DNA from: Acanthococcus lagerstroemiae
Taxonomy: Eukaryota > Arthropoda > Insecta > Hemiptera > Eriococcidae
Reading direction: 5' to 3'
DNA length: 64,000 bases
Assembly (NCBI GenBank): GCA_031841125.1
Contig: CM063114.1
Location: 46,335,574 to 46,399,573, forward strand
In this document: positions 50,640 through 61,676 of the stretch, piece by piece
How positions within the stretch are numbered: the first letter of the stretch is position 1
How the letters are laid out: each line of letters starts with the position of its first letter
Made by a program: the position numbers and the translations under genes
Notes under the pieces: generated by a model
What the model was told of the DNA's origin: nothing
Database searches by the model: none
Seen by the model: only the letters and a program-made list of their open reading frames with translations

Positions 50640-52248
50640 TTTACACTCGCATTAGGCGTAGCTGCTAATAGTGGGTATCTCCGTTTAGCCGGAGGCGAGA
50701 GTCGGACCAAGTTATGAATTTGGACGACCAGTCAGCGGCCTAACAAGTCGACGGTTACATTGTAAATTATACGAGTTCGGCGGGCTGAATGGGCAGCTTT
50801 GAAATTCGAAACTTGTACGCTCGCTTTGTGAACGATCGACACTCGGCCGCCCGCACATCTCCTTCCTTAATCGCCCTTTGCGCCGGTATGCGCAAAAATT
50901 AGCATCACGCTTCACCCTTTCGTCGTCGCGTTCGCTGGTACAAAGGGCGACGGACTCGCATCGGTGAGCGCGAACTTGAAAAAAGTACGGAATGAGTTCC
51001 CGCTTTCATCCCCGTCCTTGGTCGAGCTGACGTGAAAGTGATCTAACTCTGTCCCTTCGCAGTTTTTGGCTCGACCTATTAACCGGAGGTGTTTGTCTAC
51101 GCCTAAACGACGACAGCTCGAATGCTCGAATTATTTACCCGCTGTCTAAGTGTCTACCCTTTCGGGCAGTGTAAACGAAAGACGACGTATCGAGCGATTC
51201 GTGTTGCCTTACGTGGAGAAAGCTGAAGGCACTCGAGAACTTGCCCCGACATTCCAACAACTTGGAAAATAACACTCGATGTGAAAAACGTAGCCATTCT
51301 AGATGGACAAGAACTTTTTCAGACTCTTAGGTGAAGAGCTTCCTTCTTTCTTGAATCTGAGTTCAAACGTCGCACTAGGTGGCAGCTACTGTCATAAATT
51401 AATTTAGTACACGAGTTTGACGTTCCAGTTAGGAGTTTTTCGAAATGGTCCTCCACTAAGGCGGTCCCTGTTTACTTTTTATGAGAAAATGTTGTTCGAA
51501 ATTTCTTTCGATACGTGACCCCCCCCCCTAATCAGTTCCAGATAAATGAATGAAAATCTCAAAAAATGTTCAGCTCAGTCGGAGTGAGGAAACGCGTGCC
51601 ACAAGCCCCCTCCCTTAGTTACGGGAAAATACTTGAGTTTTAACCTTTTTTTCCACTAAATTTCATTTTCCTTAGTATACGGATACGAGTTTTAGGTTGG
51701 TGTTGTAGAATTCCTTGAGCCGAAATTTGATTTGAAGAGATTTAAGTTGATGGCTTCCGTGGTAGTGGTAGTGGGGGTGGGGGTGAAAATGCGACACCAT
51801 GTGGCTTCAAAAAACTTTTAATGCTTCTTCTCGATGTTAAATTTTATTTATAGATTTCTAGGGTTGCTGAATCTGTTTTTGGGGTTATGTTTTGGTTTCT
51901 ACAAAGGGGGCTGGATGGTAGTCGATTTACAGGTCTTGAAGGTGTCTGAATCCCTTTTTGAGGTTAATTTTTAGTTCCGGTATGTACTGTGAAGCTCTCT
52001 GCAGGTCAATACTGGAAATCTCGACAAATAACTCGGGGTATTACTACTCAAAAATTGAAAGTAGCAGGACGGGACGAAGACAGAACTCAAAAATTATACA
52101 CAACAGGACGGGACGAAGCCCTGAAAAATCTACAGGGAAAGAATCATGAACAAGAAAAATGAGAACTCAGCTGAGCATTGTGTCTAATAAAATTAAAATC
52201 GTACAAACAAAAAGAAGTATTAGTGAAGTGAAAACATAATCAGATCGA
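50640..52248. other. Presumed intron or intergenic DNA
   Basis: 50640-51300 is CpG-rich without repeats. 51300-52248 becomes AT-rich with a C run (51521-51529), gtggtagtgg repeats (51760-51785) and a duplicated phrase, gcaggacgggacgaag / aacaggacgggacgaag, at 52063 and 52101. No gene recognised. Confidence 0.45.
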
Positions 52249-53672
52249 CCTTATTTATTTATTTATTTACAGATTTGTGTTGTATGTAATCAACAACACG
52301 CCCATCTACGGGCATAAGCCTCCTCTGCTCTGGACAATCTCTACCGGTCCTTGGCCGTCCTTCCCCATGCTATTCCCACATAGCCTATTATTTCGTCTCT
52401 CCATCTGCCAGGAGGTCTTCCCTTCTTTCTTGTGACGTTATAGGGTGTCCAGTCTGTTGTCCTTTTACACCATTTATCTTTTTCTTCCTTTCCCAAATGA
52501 CCCGCATGTTTGAATTCTGATTTTTTAATTTGTCCAATCAGACTTTTAGCATTTGTGAATTTATAAATTTTGTGGAGGTTTATTTTATCTATTAATTTCA
52601 CTTTCAAAGTACTTTGGAGCATACTATTTTGTGTTCCTTTGATTTTGTTTATTTGTTTCTTATTTAGTGTCCATGTTTGAGAACCATATGCCAAACTTGG
52701 AAAGACACATTTTTCCAAAACTTGAATTTTCGTTTTTAGGGACATTTTACCTTTTAAAATTGTTTTTAACGACCAAAAACATTTCCATGCTTTTTGAATT
52801 TGCTGATTCAATTCTTTGTTCATCTTGTTATCTGGAGTTATTATTTGTCCCAAATATTTCTATTCTATTACTTTTTCAATTTCTGTATCCCCAATTTATG
52901 ATATACCTTTCCCATTGGTTGATATCAGTTTTGTTTTGTTTAGGTTAAGGTTTAATCCAACGGTTTCCCCTTTCTCTTTTAGCTCATTAGCCATCTGTTC
53001 CATTTCCCTTATATTTTCGCTTATGTGCGAAGCTAAGATTGTTCAAGTATTTACCATCCACCTTAACTCCCTTCCCTCCCCAATTAATTTTTCGAAATAT
53101 TTCTTCTAATACTGCATTAAATAGGTTGGGTGATAAGGGGTCGCCCTGTCTTACACCTTTTGTACTTCGAACATGTCTTCTACTTGATCTCGATTGATAT
53201 AGCCCTCTGTTCCCTCATATGTACTTTGTAAAACTTTTATTATATCTACTGACGTATCCTGGTTATCGAGGGCTTCCCACAATTTGTTGTGATGTATTGA
53301 ATCGAACGCTTTATAAAAGTCTATAAATTATATGTTCATATCCAATTTATATTCGTTAGCTTTTTTCTGTTATTTGGTTTAACGAATGTATTTGATCAAT
53401 TGTGGAAGCATTCCTTCGGAAGCTTGCTTTAAGGGTTGATTTCCATCCAGGATTAGGTACATTCTTTTTTTAAGATTTTCATGAATAATTTTCCTATATT
53501 TGGAGTGAGACTAATTGGGCGATAATTATTTATCTCACTCTTATCACCTTTTTTTTAAATACAGAAGTATAATTTCTGAGAGCTTCCACTGTCTGGGTAC
53601 TTTTCCTTGTTCAATTATTAAATTAAATACTTTTGTCAGAGGTATTATTAGAAATTTGTTGTAGAGCTCGCT
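52249..53672 (-). mobile_element. RTE-type LINE, 5'-truncated
   Basis: A minus-strand LINE with an ATTT tail (52252-52271) and coding pieces running 5' to 3' from 53670: GKVPRQWKLSEIILL, DFYKAFDSIHHNKLWEALDN, LNLNLNKTKLISTN, then the long frame 52341-52853. The fingers and FDS block (the LINE DFxKAFD motif) are present in broken frames; the FADD palm block is lost in the damage near 53050-53150. It ends abruptly at 53672, where Ty3-related sequence starts. Confidence 0.85.
52341..52853 (-). CDS. RTE LINE thumb and C-terminal region
   Basis: A 170-codon open frame: GQIITPDNKMNKELNQQIQK, KCFWSLKTILKGKMSLKTKI, PSLAYGSQTWTLNKKQINK, FKHAGHLGKEEKDKW, WTPYNVTRKKGRPPGRWRDE then IIGYVGIAWGRTAKDR. It corresponds to 3408-3950 of the older copy at 3358-5915 and is better preserved. 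The Y-G-S-Q-T-W-T-L, H-A-G-H-L and G-R-P-x-x-R-W-R-D-E-I blocks are characteristic of RTE-type elements. The Met is not an authentic start; upstream sequence is frameshifted. Confidence 0.84.
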   Translation of the reverse strand: MGQIITPDNKMNKELNQQIQKAWKCFWSLKTILKGKMSLKTKIQVLEKCVFPSLAYGSQTWTLNKKQINKIKGTQNSMLQSTLKVKLIDKINLHKIYKFTNAKSLIGQIKKSEFKHAGHLGKEEKDKWCKRTTDWTPYNVTRKKGRPPGRWRDEIIGYVGIAWGRTAKDR

Positions 53673-53859
53673 TGCATAAACAGAAACTAAACCAGTTCAA
53701 TACTGTACAACTGTATTCGAAGTACGTCTAATTCGGAACTAACTAAACATTACAAGTACGAAATATCAATAGGGTAGCAGAACGTAATATTTAACAATCG
53801 CTACGATAGTCGAACGGATGCGAGTATTATTATGCTGATACAGATAAGAGAAACCGGTG

Positions 53860-54993
53860 CTACGAACTCGATAAAACATCTCCCCTTTTGGGTAACCCCG
53901 GGGAGCCATAAAAGATGGGTTTCCTCGGACGGAGTGTTCGTGGTACTGGTGATGGGATCTTTGATGTTGCAGGCGTCGTCTGACTTGATTTAGGTGTGGC
54001 CCTTGGTTCGATCTTCTGACTCGTTTTTGGAGTAGACAGGATGGACTTGGATGACTCGTTATCAGGCCAATCAGGGTGACGTGATGGCAATCGACGAAGG
54101 GTCATTCGATTTCTGCGAAGTTCGGCTCCATTCTCCAGCTTGATGTCGTATGAACGTGGTTCTCGACGCTGGCAAATGACAGTACCTTTCTTCTTTGCAT
54201 CCTCCACGTAGACATTTCTGCCTGGACTTAATTCACGTAAAGGGCGGGCTCCCTTTGCACGATCAAAATTGCGTTTCGCGCGATCACGACGTTGTTTATC
54301 TCGTTCCTCGAGATCAGCTCGTTTGATGACACGATTTCCCAGATTTACTGAAGGGATTTTCGTGCGGATCTGGCGATTGAACAGAAGTTGGGCTGGGCTG
54401 TAACCTACTGACGTTGGAGTAGCTCGATAATTCATGAGTGCTACTGTAGGTTTCTCATTGTTCAAAATCTTCTTTGAAATTTTGACTGCGGCTTCAGCCA
54501 ACCCGTTGGATTGTGGGAATGCTGGACTCCTGGTCACGATTTCAAAATCAAATTCTTTCGCGAATTCTTGCATCTCGTTTGACACAAGCTGCGTACCATT
54601 ATCAGTGAACAAGATTTTTGGTACCCCAAATCGTGCGAAGATTGACTCGAGTTTTGTGATGATGGTTTTCGAATCCAATTTCTCGATGAGTGCTAACTCG
54701 ATGAATTTGGAGTAGTAGTCAATTAGCACTACCCACCATTTTCCCTTTTCTTTGAGCAGGTCGGCACCAACTTTTTCCCATGGACGATTGGGCAAGGGCG
54801 AAGGGATGAGTGGTTCATGGCGATTCGGACGGGATTCTGCGCAAGTCTCGCAATTGGACACCATTTCCTCAATGTCTTTGTTGATATTCGGCCACAAATT
54901 GCCGTTCGTGCGAGATTGCAAGTCTTTGTGGTACCAAAATAACTTTCGTGTAGCTGCTTCAGCATTTTCCCACGAAGTGTTGGCGGGATCCAT
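53860..54993 (-). CDS. Ty3 integrase fragment
   Basis: A 377-codon frame that keeps most of an integrase. It has the end of the zinc region (NCETCAESRPNRHE, residues 48-60) and the catalytic core with Asp78 (KVGADLL), Asp131 (LFTDNGTQLVSNEMQEF) and Glu167 (FPQSNGLAEAAVK), a normal DD35E. MNYRATPTSVGYSPAQLLFN follows, with a basic carboxy terminus ending PRTLRPRKPIFYG. The frame is intact from the zinc region to the stop, but it is disconnected by a frameshift from RNase H, so it could be expressed only as a fragment. It is a different lineage from the intact element at 33895-38216: the post-Asp motif is the usual DNG here and DNV there. Confidence 0.86.
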   Translation of the reverse strand: MDPANTSWENAEAATRKLFWYHKDLQSRTNGNLWPNINKDIEEMVSNCETCAESRPNRHEPLIPSPLPNRPWEKVGADLLKEKGKWWVVLIDYYSKFIELALIEKLDSKTIITKLESIFARFGVPKILFTDNGTQLVSNEMQEFAKEFDFEIVTRSPAFPQSNGLAEAAVKISKKILNNEKPTVALMNYRATPTSVGYSPAQLLFNRQIRTKIPSVNLGNRVIKRADLEERDKQRRDRAKRNFDRAKGARPLRELSPGRNVYVEDAKKKGTVICQRREPRSYDIKLENGAELRRNRMTLRRLPSRHPDWPDNESSKSILSTPKTSQKIEPRATPKSSQTTPATSKIPSPVPRTLRPRKPIFYGSPGLPKRGDVLSSS

Positions 54994-55490
54994 AAACGAT
55001 GCTCAAAAAGAATTAAGTCATCATTTACAGAAAGTGAGCTTTGGTGACGCCAATATGGGATCACCTCGTCTGGTAGGTCCTTTTGTTGACTCGGCCAACC
55101 AACTGTGATGTAGTTCTGGATCAATTTTCCCAGCTCGGTGTCCCGCTGTGCTGTTTTGATGCGCTCTAGCATGGATGGGGAACAGTTGATGTTATTGACC
55201 GTTGCAAAAGCCGTGGTTTGGAGTTCGACTTCAAATTTCTTGTCTTCAATCGTGGACTTTGAGACAGGCTTTCTCGACAACAAATCTGCGGTAACCAGAT
55301 TTTTACCTGCAAGGTGGATGACGTTATAATTAAACCGCAGCAAGCGTAGTCGAATTCGCTGCAAACGTGGTGTTAATTCATCCAAGAACTTTGTTGTGAG
55401 AATAGGCAACAAAGGTTTGTGGTCTGTCTCAATCGTGAATTTTAAGCAATGAAAATTTAATGTAAGCCTGGCATTTATAAACTGCAACAA
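54729..55490 (-). pseudogene. Ty3 RNase H and integrase zinc region
   Basis: A 253-codon frame with FTIETDHKPLLPIL (the TDHKPL RNase H block), DELTPRLQRIRLRLLRF, LVTADLLSRKP (final RNase H Asp), the spacer, then LWIPPTLRGKMLKQLHESYF and GTTKTCNLAR, the start of the integrase zinc region. After GRISTKTLRK the true frame shifts into that of 53860-54993, so the last 50 or so residues of this frame are out-of-frame noise. The start of RNase H is missing. Confidence 0.82.
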
Positions 55491-55502
55491 AGCTTTTGAT
55501 CC

Positions 55503-55890
55503 TTTACGACTGCACCGTTTATTTATTTACTTATTTCTTGCCTTACCCCGACACAAAAGATCGAACATGCAAGCAGTTAAAATAAATAAAAAAAAAAAAA
55601 ACTAACAGAAATGGACGACCCTGGTGAGGTCCACTCAGTCTCGGGTATAAGCAGCTACCGCTTGTCTGCAAGCCGCTCCTTTCATAGCAGTTTTCTGCCA
55701 TAAAATCCCGAATCCCCAAATTTCATCCCTCCTCCTCGTGGGTCGTCTTCTCCTCCCCCTACCATGATCTCTAGGGTACCAAGACTCCACAGTTTTATTT
55801 AGTTTATTCCCGTGTCTCCTGGCCAGGTGACCCGCATATCCAAGTTTAACCTTGAAAATTTTTTCTTCATAATGTGTCGACGGGTACTCA
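55503..55890 (-). pseudogene. RTE LINE 3' end
   Basis: The minus strand reads FKVKLGYAGHLARRHGNKLN, a WYPRDHGRGRRRPTRRRDEI block and GFGILWQKTAMKG, with an ATTT/ATAAA tail near 55523-55605. The G-H-x-A-R and R-R-P-x-R-R-x-D-E-I blocks match the carboxy terminus of the other two minus-strand RTE copies. A 5'-truncated copy of about 390 bases that abuts the partial Ty3. Confidence 0.78.
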
Positions 55891-56708
55891 ATTGGTACCT
55901 TAATAAGAACAGTATTCTGAAGTCATGTCAGAATTTTTGGTCAAACTCGATTTTTAAAAAGAAAAATTAGAATTTTTCTCATGGGACATCCGATGTTAAA
56001 CTTTATCTTAAATGTACAACCCCTAAAAAGATTAATGATAGATAATTTTGGCTGGACTGTTTTTACACATACTAGAACAGATTAGGCCATTGGGCATGTA
56101 ACATCAGGAAAAAAACAGTTTCTTGAACTACTCTAAAATAGACCCATTTGAAATTTCTGAAAAAAATTGAACAATGTACTTATCAAAATAAAAGTTTTTT
56201 GAGGCTCCAATTTCGAAAATTTATTCCGAAAAGTCTGCAAAAAATATCAAAATATTGGGTAATATCTGTGCATTGCATTAAATCTTGAAATTTACATTTT
56301 ATATACCGCGGTGCCTGAAAATAAAAACAAACAAACCTTTATATTGAATCTCTTATGCATACTTGACCTAAGTGACAAAAACTCTTAAAAAAAACCTTTA
56401 TTTTGAATCTCTTATGCATACTTGACCTAAGTGACAAAAACTCTTTTTTTTCCAGGAGAGCGATTTGAAAATTATAAATAACAGCGGGCTAAAAAAAGGA
56501 AGTAATTTGTCATTTGTGAATGTAGCCTGATAGAGGGCATCGAGATCTATAAGAATATGTATTGAACTCATTTTTTGTCAAAATGGTTGGCTCCTCACTC
56601 TTCCGTTCCAAGTCTAACTGGGTCCTTACCTGAACTTGGCCTTTGTTTAGTTATCGCCTTAACAAAGGGTGAGTAGACACACACGATGAAGAGCGAAGCG
56701 GCTACTCT
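55891..56708. other. AT-rich spacer with 59-bp duplication
   Basis: 56336-56394 and 56395-56453 are two near-identical tandem copies (tgaatctcttatgcatac, ttgacctaagtgacaaaaac). The rest is AT-rich with no gene. Confidence 0.6.
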
Positions 56709-57203
56709 ATTACAAGAAAACCAGTGATTCACTATTTCCGACATTCATCACGAGATGATGACACGTTATCTCGGCCCCGATCTTCAATCAAAACGAACGC
56801 CCTGGCTTTTGCAGCAGCAAGTGCGGTTTCATGGCAATGCACCGGCTCCTAGACCCCAACTCATTCAGTCTCTCCTCAAGGATCTGAAATGGAACGGTTT
56901 TCCACATCCCCCTTACTCCGCAGATTTGGCCGCTGAGGATTTCCAACGGGCCGGCGCTTTGCGAATGAAGGTGAACTGCGCAACGCGATCAAGACTATTT
57001 CCCGAAAAGTGAACGGAGCATGGTACTCTTCCGGACTAGAAAAACTTATATACCTATCCAACAAATGTTTGGATCAGGGGGGAAGATAATGTACACATAT
57101 AGCAAATTTCCTGGCGAATAAACTTCTTTCTGTCCGCAAAGTTTCGATTTTGTTCTGAGTCTCTTACAGACAGTGTGACCTTACTTCTGAAACGCCCCAC
57201 GTA
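56709..57203 (+). mobile_element. Mariner relic, copy 2
   Basis: The plus strand shows VRFHGNAPAPRPQLIQSLLK and HPPYSADLAAEDF, then after frame changes a NKCLD block. HGNAPAP stands for the HDNAxxH region of the second catalytic Asp (here Gly-Asn, so the Asp is lost or shifted) and PPYSADLAAED for PPYSPDLAPSD. Start and end coincide with copy 1 at 7811-8246, which lacks about 80 of these bases. The terminal sequence reads cagtgtgaccttacttctga then aacgcccc. Dead, and again only the C-terminal part. Confidence 0.8.
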
Positions 57204-59335
57204 GTAAGGTTTTTAAGTAAAGTGCCGAAGAACAGCGACATTGGGGAACAGTGTAAGCTTCGAGTCTTTGCTATACAGCGGCCAGAGAGCGAATTTACTG
57301 CACGTGATTCCTCAACTTGGCAACTGTAAGAAACAAGGTCGGCAACAAACTTGCGTTTACTTGTCTAAATTGATGTTATTTTTTCACCAGGTGCGATATG
57401 GTATAACATTGGAAATTTTCGGGTTCGTGTCTCCACTTCAGAACGTCTTCTGTACGGAGTTTCCTACGCGTCATTAAGCAGTTGGCGCTGTGCATCGCCT
57501 CAATAATTCGAATTTCATTTCTTGCGCTCCATTGGGGGAGGGGGTCTGGCGTATCTCATTAGAAGGATTATACCGATTTCGTACTCGATTTTCTCTCATT
57601 AAGATAATACGGCGTGGGAGCGGCTACATTGGTGGTCATTATCGAGTGCAACTTTGCCGCGCCGCTCAGTCGACAAAAACACCGGCGTCGAAGCGTCGAT
57701 TCGTAATTACAAAACGAGTTAGCGTAAGTTCCCTTTTTGAGGGCATATACAATGTACACGTACATGTACATGTTGGGCGTTTTCTCGACTGCGAACGCAA
57801 TTTCGGAAAACTCGCTCGTGTCCCGATACAGTCGAAATACTCACTCTGTATACCCGAAGAACCGCTTAGTTTTACTACCTCTAATACGCGGATAAAATTA
57901 ATTACCCGTGTAAATCTCGGAGGGTCGATGAGAAAACTAAAAAATAACGCCAACAAAGATCGCATCGCATCGTATCGCGCGCCGCGAGGTGGCGTATTTA
58001 AACGAAAATGGCGGAAATTTTCGCAACGAGCGGCGAAGAAAGCGCGGCAAGATTGATAGTTCGCTGACAACGACTTCAAAAAGTTGGCATGATTCGTGGT
58101 TTTTCTTCGAAGAAGTTCGCCGAGAGCTAAAACGTACACGGCGATTGTTTCATTTGTGCGGTCCCAACCCGACCCCCCCCCGTTCAACCGTCACGTGAGA
58201 GAGAGCAGAACTTGTTACGAAAAAGTATACAGAGAGCCGGCGCCGCGCGATCTGCGATGTTTTACATTTTCTAGAACCTTTTTGCTTGGCACTCTGTTGT
58301 GCTGCGTGTACTTTTCGGCGATGACGAGGCGCTTTTTAAAACAAAACAACCCCCCCCCCCCGTCCCGCGTTCAGAGGTTCGTACAAATGACTCTCGAACC
58401 AGGATACACCGCCGCTGACGCATTTCGCTAATTATATAAAATAGAACGTGCGGCGATATATTTTACGACATTGCGGGGCCTCGTAATCGTCGGTATTTAA
58501 TTTTAAGTAAATTCGGCGACGAGAATGCGATTTACGAGTTTTTCACCGTAACTGAGTCCGCCGCCGATTCAGACGGAAACTAGAGAGACCCGGCGAACCA
58601 GCGCCACGCAACCGTTGCTTGCGGTCGCATAATGAAAAACCAAAAACGATTAATTGTCGGATTCCATCCTCTCGTATGCAGACCATCGCGTTTACACCGC
58701 AACACCGTTTCATTTCTGGTCAGATATTAATTTTTTAGAATTCACAAAGCCACGCCGACGTATTCTGTAAATTGCAGAGCAGCAAATCGCGTTCGTTTAT
58801 CTATGCAGGACTAGAATCAAAGCGTTGCGGTAGCGGGTAGGTGATCAGGATTCTCGTTTTTGTTATATGGCTGCACTGACTCGATCAAGTTATCGCCGCA
58901 TGGTAACACTGGATGAACATCGCAGACCTTCTCCACTGGACTGTACCTGCGACACGGTTAGTCAATGTACCCAGTGTGGCACAATTTCAACTTTTTTTTT
59001 TGACTCATTTTGCTCCGGAACATTTTTGAATGCAAAGTTGTGATACCTGGTAACACTGATTGCAGTGTTATTCGTTTTATTTCGGTGTATTCTAAAAGTT
59101 GAAAAAAACAAATCAAGTTTTCAATGACTGTAAAGGTGCGTCTGACACGAAGAACCCTATTCACTCCGGAGTTTCGTGTATCTTTTATGGGTACAAAGTC
59201 TGAGCTTTCGTTACAATAAATGGACCAGAATATATTTTTCAGAAACGGCCTTAAATTTTGAGTTTTAAGGCTGTTTCCCAAGTGACTAGAAAATTCATTA
59301 ATATACTATCTGTAAGCTTCGTTTTAGCATCACTC
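57204..59335. other. CpG-rich gene-free stretch
   Basis: 57480-58900 is markedly CpG-rich and has no repeat signature except C runs at 58178-58187 and 58350-58360. Opposed open frames of 188 (plus, 57490-58056) and 173 codons (minus, 57666-58187) overlap and look like composition effects; neither has a recognisable domain. A promoter or 5' UTR role is possible but unsupported. 58950-59335 is AT-rich. Confidence 0.45.
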
Positions 59336-59339
59336 CACC

Positions 59340-59700
59340 TATCTGCGGCTTTGTCTAATAAATGAATAAATATACTTTATTCCTCCCTTGTAACAGCCGG
59401 AGCCCGGCCAGGGGACCAATAGTTATAATTACAATTTTCGAGAATTAAAAATAATAATAATAATAATAATACTTTAAAATGATAATAATAAAAATATAAA
59501 AAAAAAAACCTCTGCACACGTGTACTCATTCGTTCTCACTCACTTTCATTCACGCAGGCATTCCGGTAACACACCCCTATGAATATATGTATTCATATAC
59601 AAACATACATACAATCTCCAGACACACTTATCCTTATTAGTCTACACACATACATTCACACATACACAGGAACACGCATATGTAACTGGTGCCATGCCCT
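59340..59700. repeat. Microsatellites and possible LINE tail
   Basis: An aat run at 59448-59471 and an A run near 59500 follow a ctttattcctcccttgtaac / ggagcccggccaggg block that looks like a LINE 3' UTR in reverse orientation. 59570-59670 is made of imperfect aca/cata dinucleotide repeats. No genes. Confidence 0.55.
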
Positions 59701-60429
59701 GTCAACCCCAGCATTTCCCACTCCAGTGATTTCCAGATTATCGAAGAGATCTCATCAATCGGTGCAGTGAAGGGCCGTTTCTAGAGTCGAGAAAGCCAGT
59801 AGAGGGATATAATTCCATTAGGTCATTAGTTGGTGAATTTCTTGCTACTTCAGTTCGGAAAAAGGGAATCTGAAATAATTTGTGTTTTCGCTGAGATACC
59901 CATTACCCATGGTACGTTAATGCTAATATTCGATAGTTGAGAGGAGCTTTGTTGGGGTGTACTGGCGTTGTCCGACGCTCTAGTCGGCTGTAACTGAAAT
60001 TCTCACATAGTATACGCGAAGTGGACACAGAATGCGATTAACATTTTTTTTAATTTTTTGATAGACGAGGCTTTGCTGAAGACTGTAGTCAAAGGCCTCC
60101 TAATCAACTGTCTCAAAAATCCCTCTCCTGCCCTTGTGTTGAAGTTTTGGCATTCGATCCATTTGCAGAGATGCTTCCGTACACTGCTGACAATATACGA
60201 TAAATTTCCGCACTGGACACCTTTTCAACATAGTACTAATTTTCCTGCCTATTAGTATATTTTTAACCCTCCAAACTACCCCCCCTGTTCCTAAATCCTC
60301 ACTGCACTTACGTTCAAACTTTGAAGGGACACTGTCCCGTAGCTTTTCCTACAATTCACTTCCAACAATCCACACATCACCCCCACGTGGGTTATTTGGA
60401 ATAAAATAAATTTCCTAAAAAATTTACAC
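59701..60429. other. Unassigned stretch
   Basis: 60040-60260 has faint resemblance to an antisense reverse transcriptase block (EAFDYSLQQSL on the minus strand) but not enough to call. 60270-60420 may be the diverged upstream coding region of the LINE that follows. Confidence 0.35.
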
Positions 60430-61676
60430 CCCCGCCCCCAAGTTTATCGGACGCATTTGCAAGAAATTCTGGACCGTTTTCCTGACAGTATCCTATGCTT
60501 CACTGATGGTTCAAAGTACAACCGACGCACCACGTACGCCTACTCTGTAGACAGTCTACTACACTCCTTTTGACTTTAAAACACAATATCCATCTACACA
60601 GCCGAACCCCATGCTATACCACAGTGCCTAGTCACGATCTCCTCGCTCGAAGACTCACCCACCCACACCCACTATCTGGTCCTCTCAGATTCACTTTCCT
60701 CCTTAAGGTCTATTACTGATCGCCTGTCAACGCACGCTCTCGTCCAACGCATCCATCTCATTCTCCATCGCATTTCCTTCGCCACCAAGAGCGTTTCACT
60801 CATCTGGATCCCAAGCCATATTGGTATCCCAAGAAATGAGGCAGCTGATGAAGCAGCACAGCAAGCTACATAGCTCCCATATATCACTCGTCACCTCCCT
60901 ATCTCAACAGATCTCACTTACGCCATTCCCCAGACCATTTTGCGTAAGTGGTTCAAAGATTGGCGGCATCAAACCTCTCGGCACAACAAACTTGTACAAA
61001 TCAAGCTTACACTTATCCCCTGGTCAACTTTGTCTCGGCCATCATGAAGAAGAAGATGCAGACGGAGTGGTCGAGACAGAGGGCCGGCGATTCACCAAGC
61101 TCGGCTCACACCATCGAACAGGAGGAGAACTCTGTACCATCCTAGAAGAGCTGATGCAGCTGCGTTGCGGACCCACCGGCAGGGCTCACCGTCGTCACCA
61201 CCTGCCTGCGTCGACACACGGACCAAGACGAGGAGGTGAGGGGTGAGTGAAGAGAGGCAGCGTCCGGCCGTGGGGACCTGAAAATTCCAGGCGAGCGCTC
61301 AGGGAGTGCGGACTTCGGTCAGTAGGGAACCCCATGGTGGCCCTGGTAGGACGTGCGCACCGTTCCCGCACGTAGAAATGGGGGCTCGGGCCTGGCTCCA
61401 AGTGACGCGATACTCGAAAGGGTAGTTCCGGTGGCCGGGGTGCGGTGTCATAGGGGCCACTTTGGCATACGTGCATCTCCATACGTCCCACCACACAATC
61501 CCCTGGTCAACGTCCCAACGTTCCTTCCGCCGCGAGGAAGTTATCATCACCCGCCTAAGAATTAGACGTATACTCCTCACACGTACGCATCTTCTCACTA
61601 ACCTATATCCCCTTAACTGCACAGACTGTGAAGTTGAAGACCCTCTCACCGTGGACCACCTCTTGTCATGCCGAGG
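60430..61676 (+). pseudogene. LINE RNase H region, split by retroposon
   Basis: Plus-strand coding trace: ILDRFPDSILCFTDGSKYN, IYTAEPHAIPQCL, YLVLSDSLSSLRSI and VSLIWIPSHIGIPRNEAADE, the RNase H fold of I/Jockey-group LINEs with its Asp (FTDGS), Glu (AE), Asp (SDS) and the late H/N/D region. It continues LRKWFKDWRHQ and LVQIKLTLIPWST, is interrupted at 61029-61497, and resumes REEVIITRLRIRRILLTRTH then LNCTDCEVEDPLTVDHLLSC, the terminal zinc-knuckle-like CxxC...HxxxC block. There are some stops and frameshifts, but it is moderately preserved. Reverse transcriptase itself is not present upstream. Confidence 0.85.
61029..61497 (-). mobile_element. GGTGGGA retroposon, longer copy, 14-bp TSD
   Basis: A 469-base insertion flanked by identical atcccctggtcaac (61015-61028 and 61498-61511). 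It interrupts the LINE frame exactly at IPWST. Read on the minus strand it starts tgtgtggtgggacgtatgg, follows the 33042-33286 copy through to aattttcaggtccc, then continues about 230 bases further and ends tcttcttcttcatgatgg and ccgagacaaag. Both copies thus share the 5' start but differ in 3' end. No poly(A). Confidence 0.85.

Larger units (their letters stand above)
53673..55502 (-). mobile_element. Partial Ty3/Gypsy element
   Basis: The minus strand carries the 3' half of a Gypsy pol (RNase H end, integrase) followed by about 185 bases of likely LTR sequence (53673-53859). Gag, protease and reverse transcriptase are absent: the coding trace begins at 55502 in the middle of RNase H, right where RTE-tail sequence starts. 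There is no second LTR in the window, so this is a truncated copy. Confidence 0.8.

Noticed and set aside
57490..58056. 188-codon plus-strand open frame overlapped by a 173-codon minus-strand frame
   Set aside because: No recognisable domain on either strand, no start or splice context, and both lie in a CpG-rich stretch where stop codons are rarer by composition.
60040..60260. Antisense reverse transcriptase-like EAFDYSLQQSL
   Set aside because: Only one short block resembles a LINE motif and neighbouring blocks are absent.
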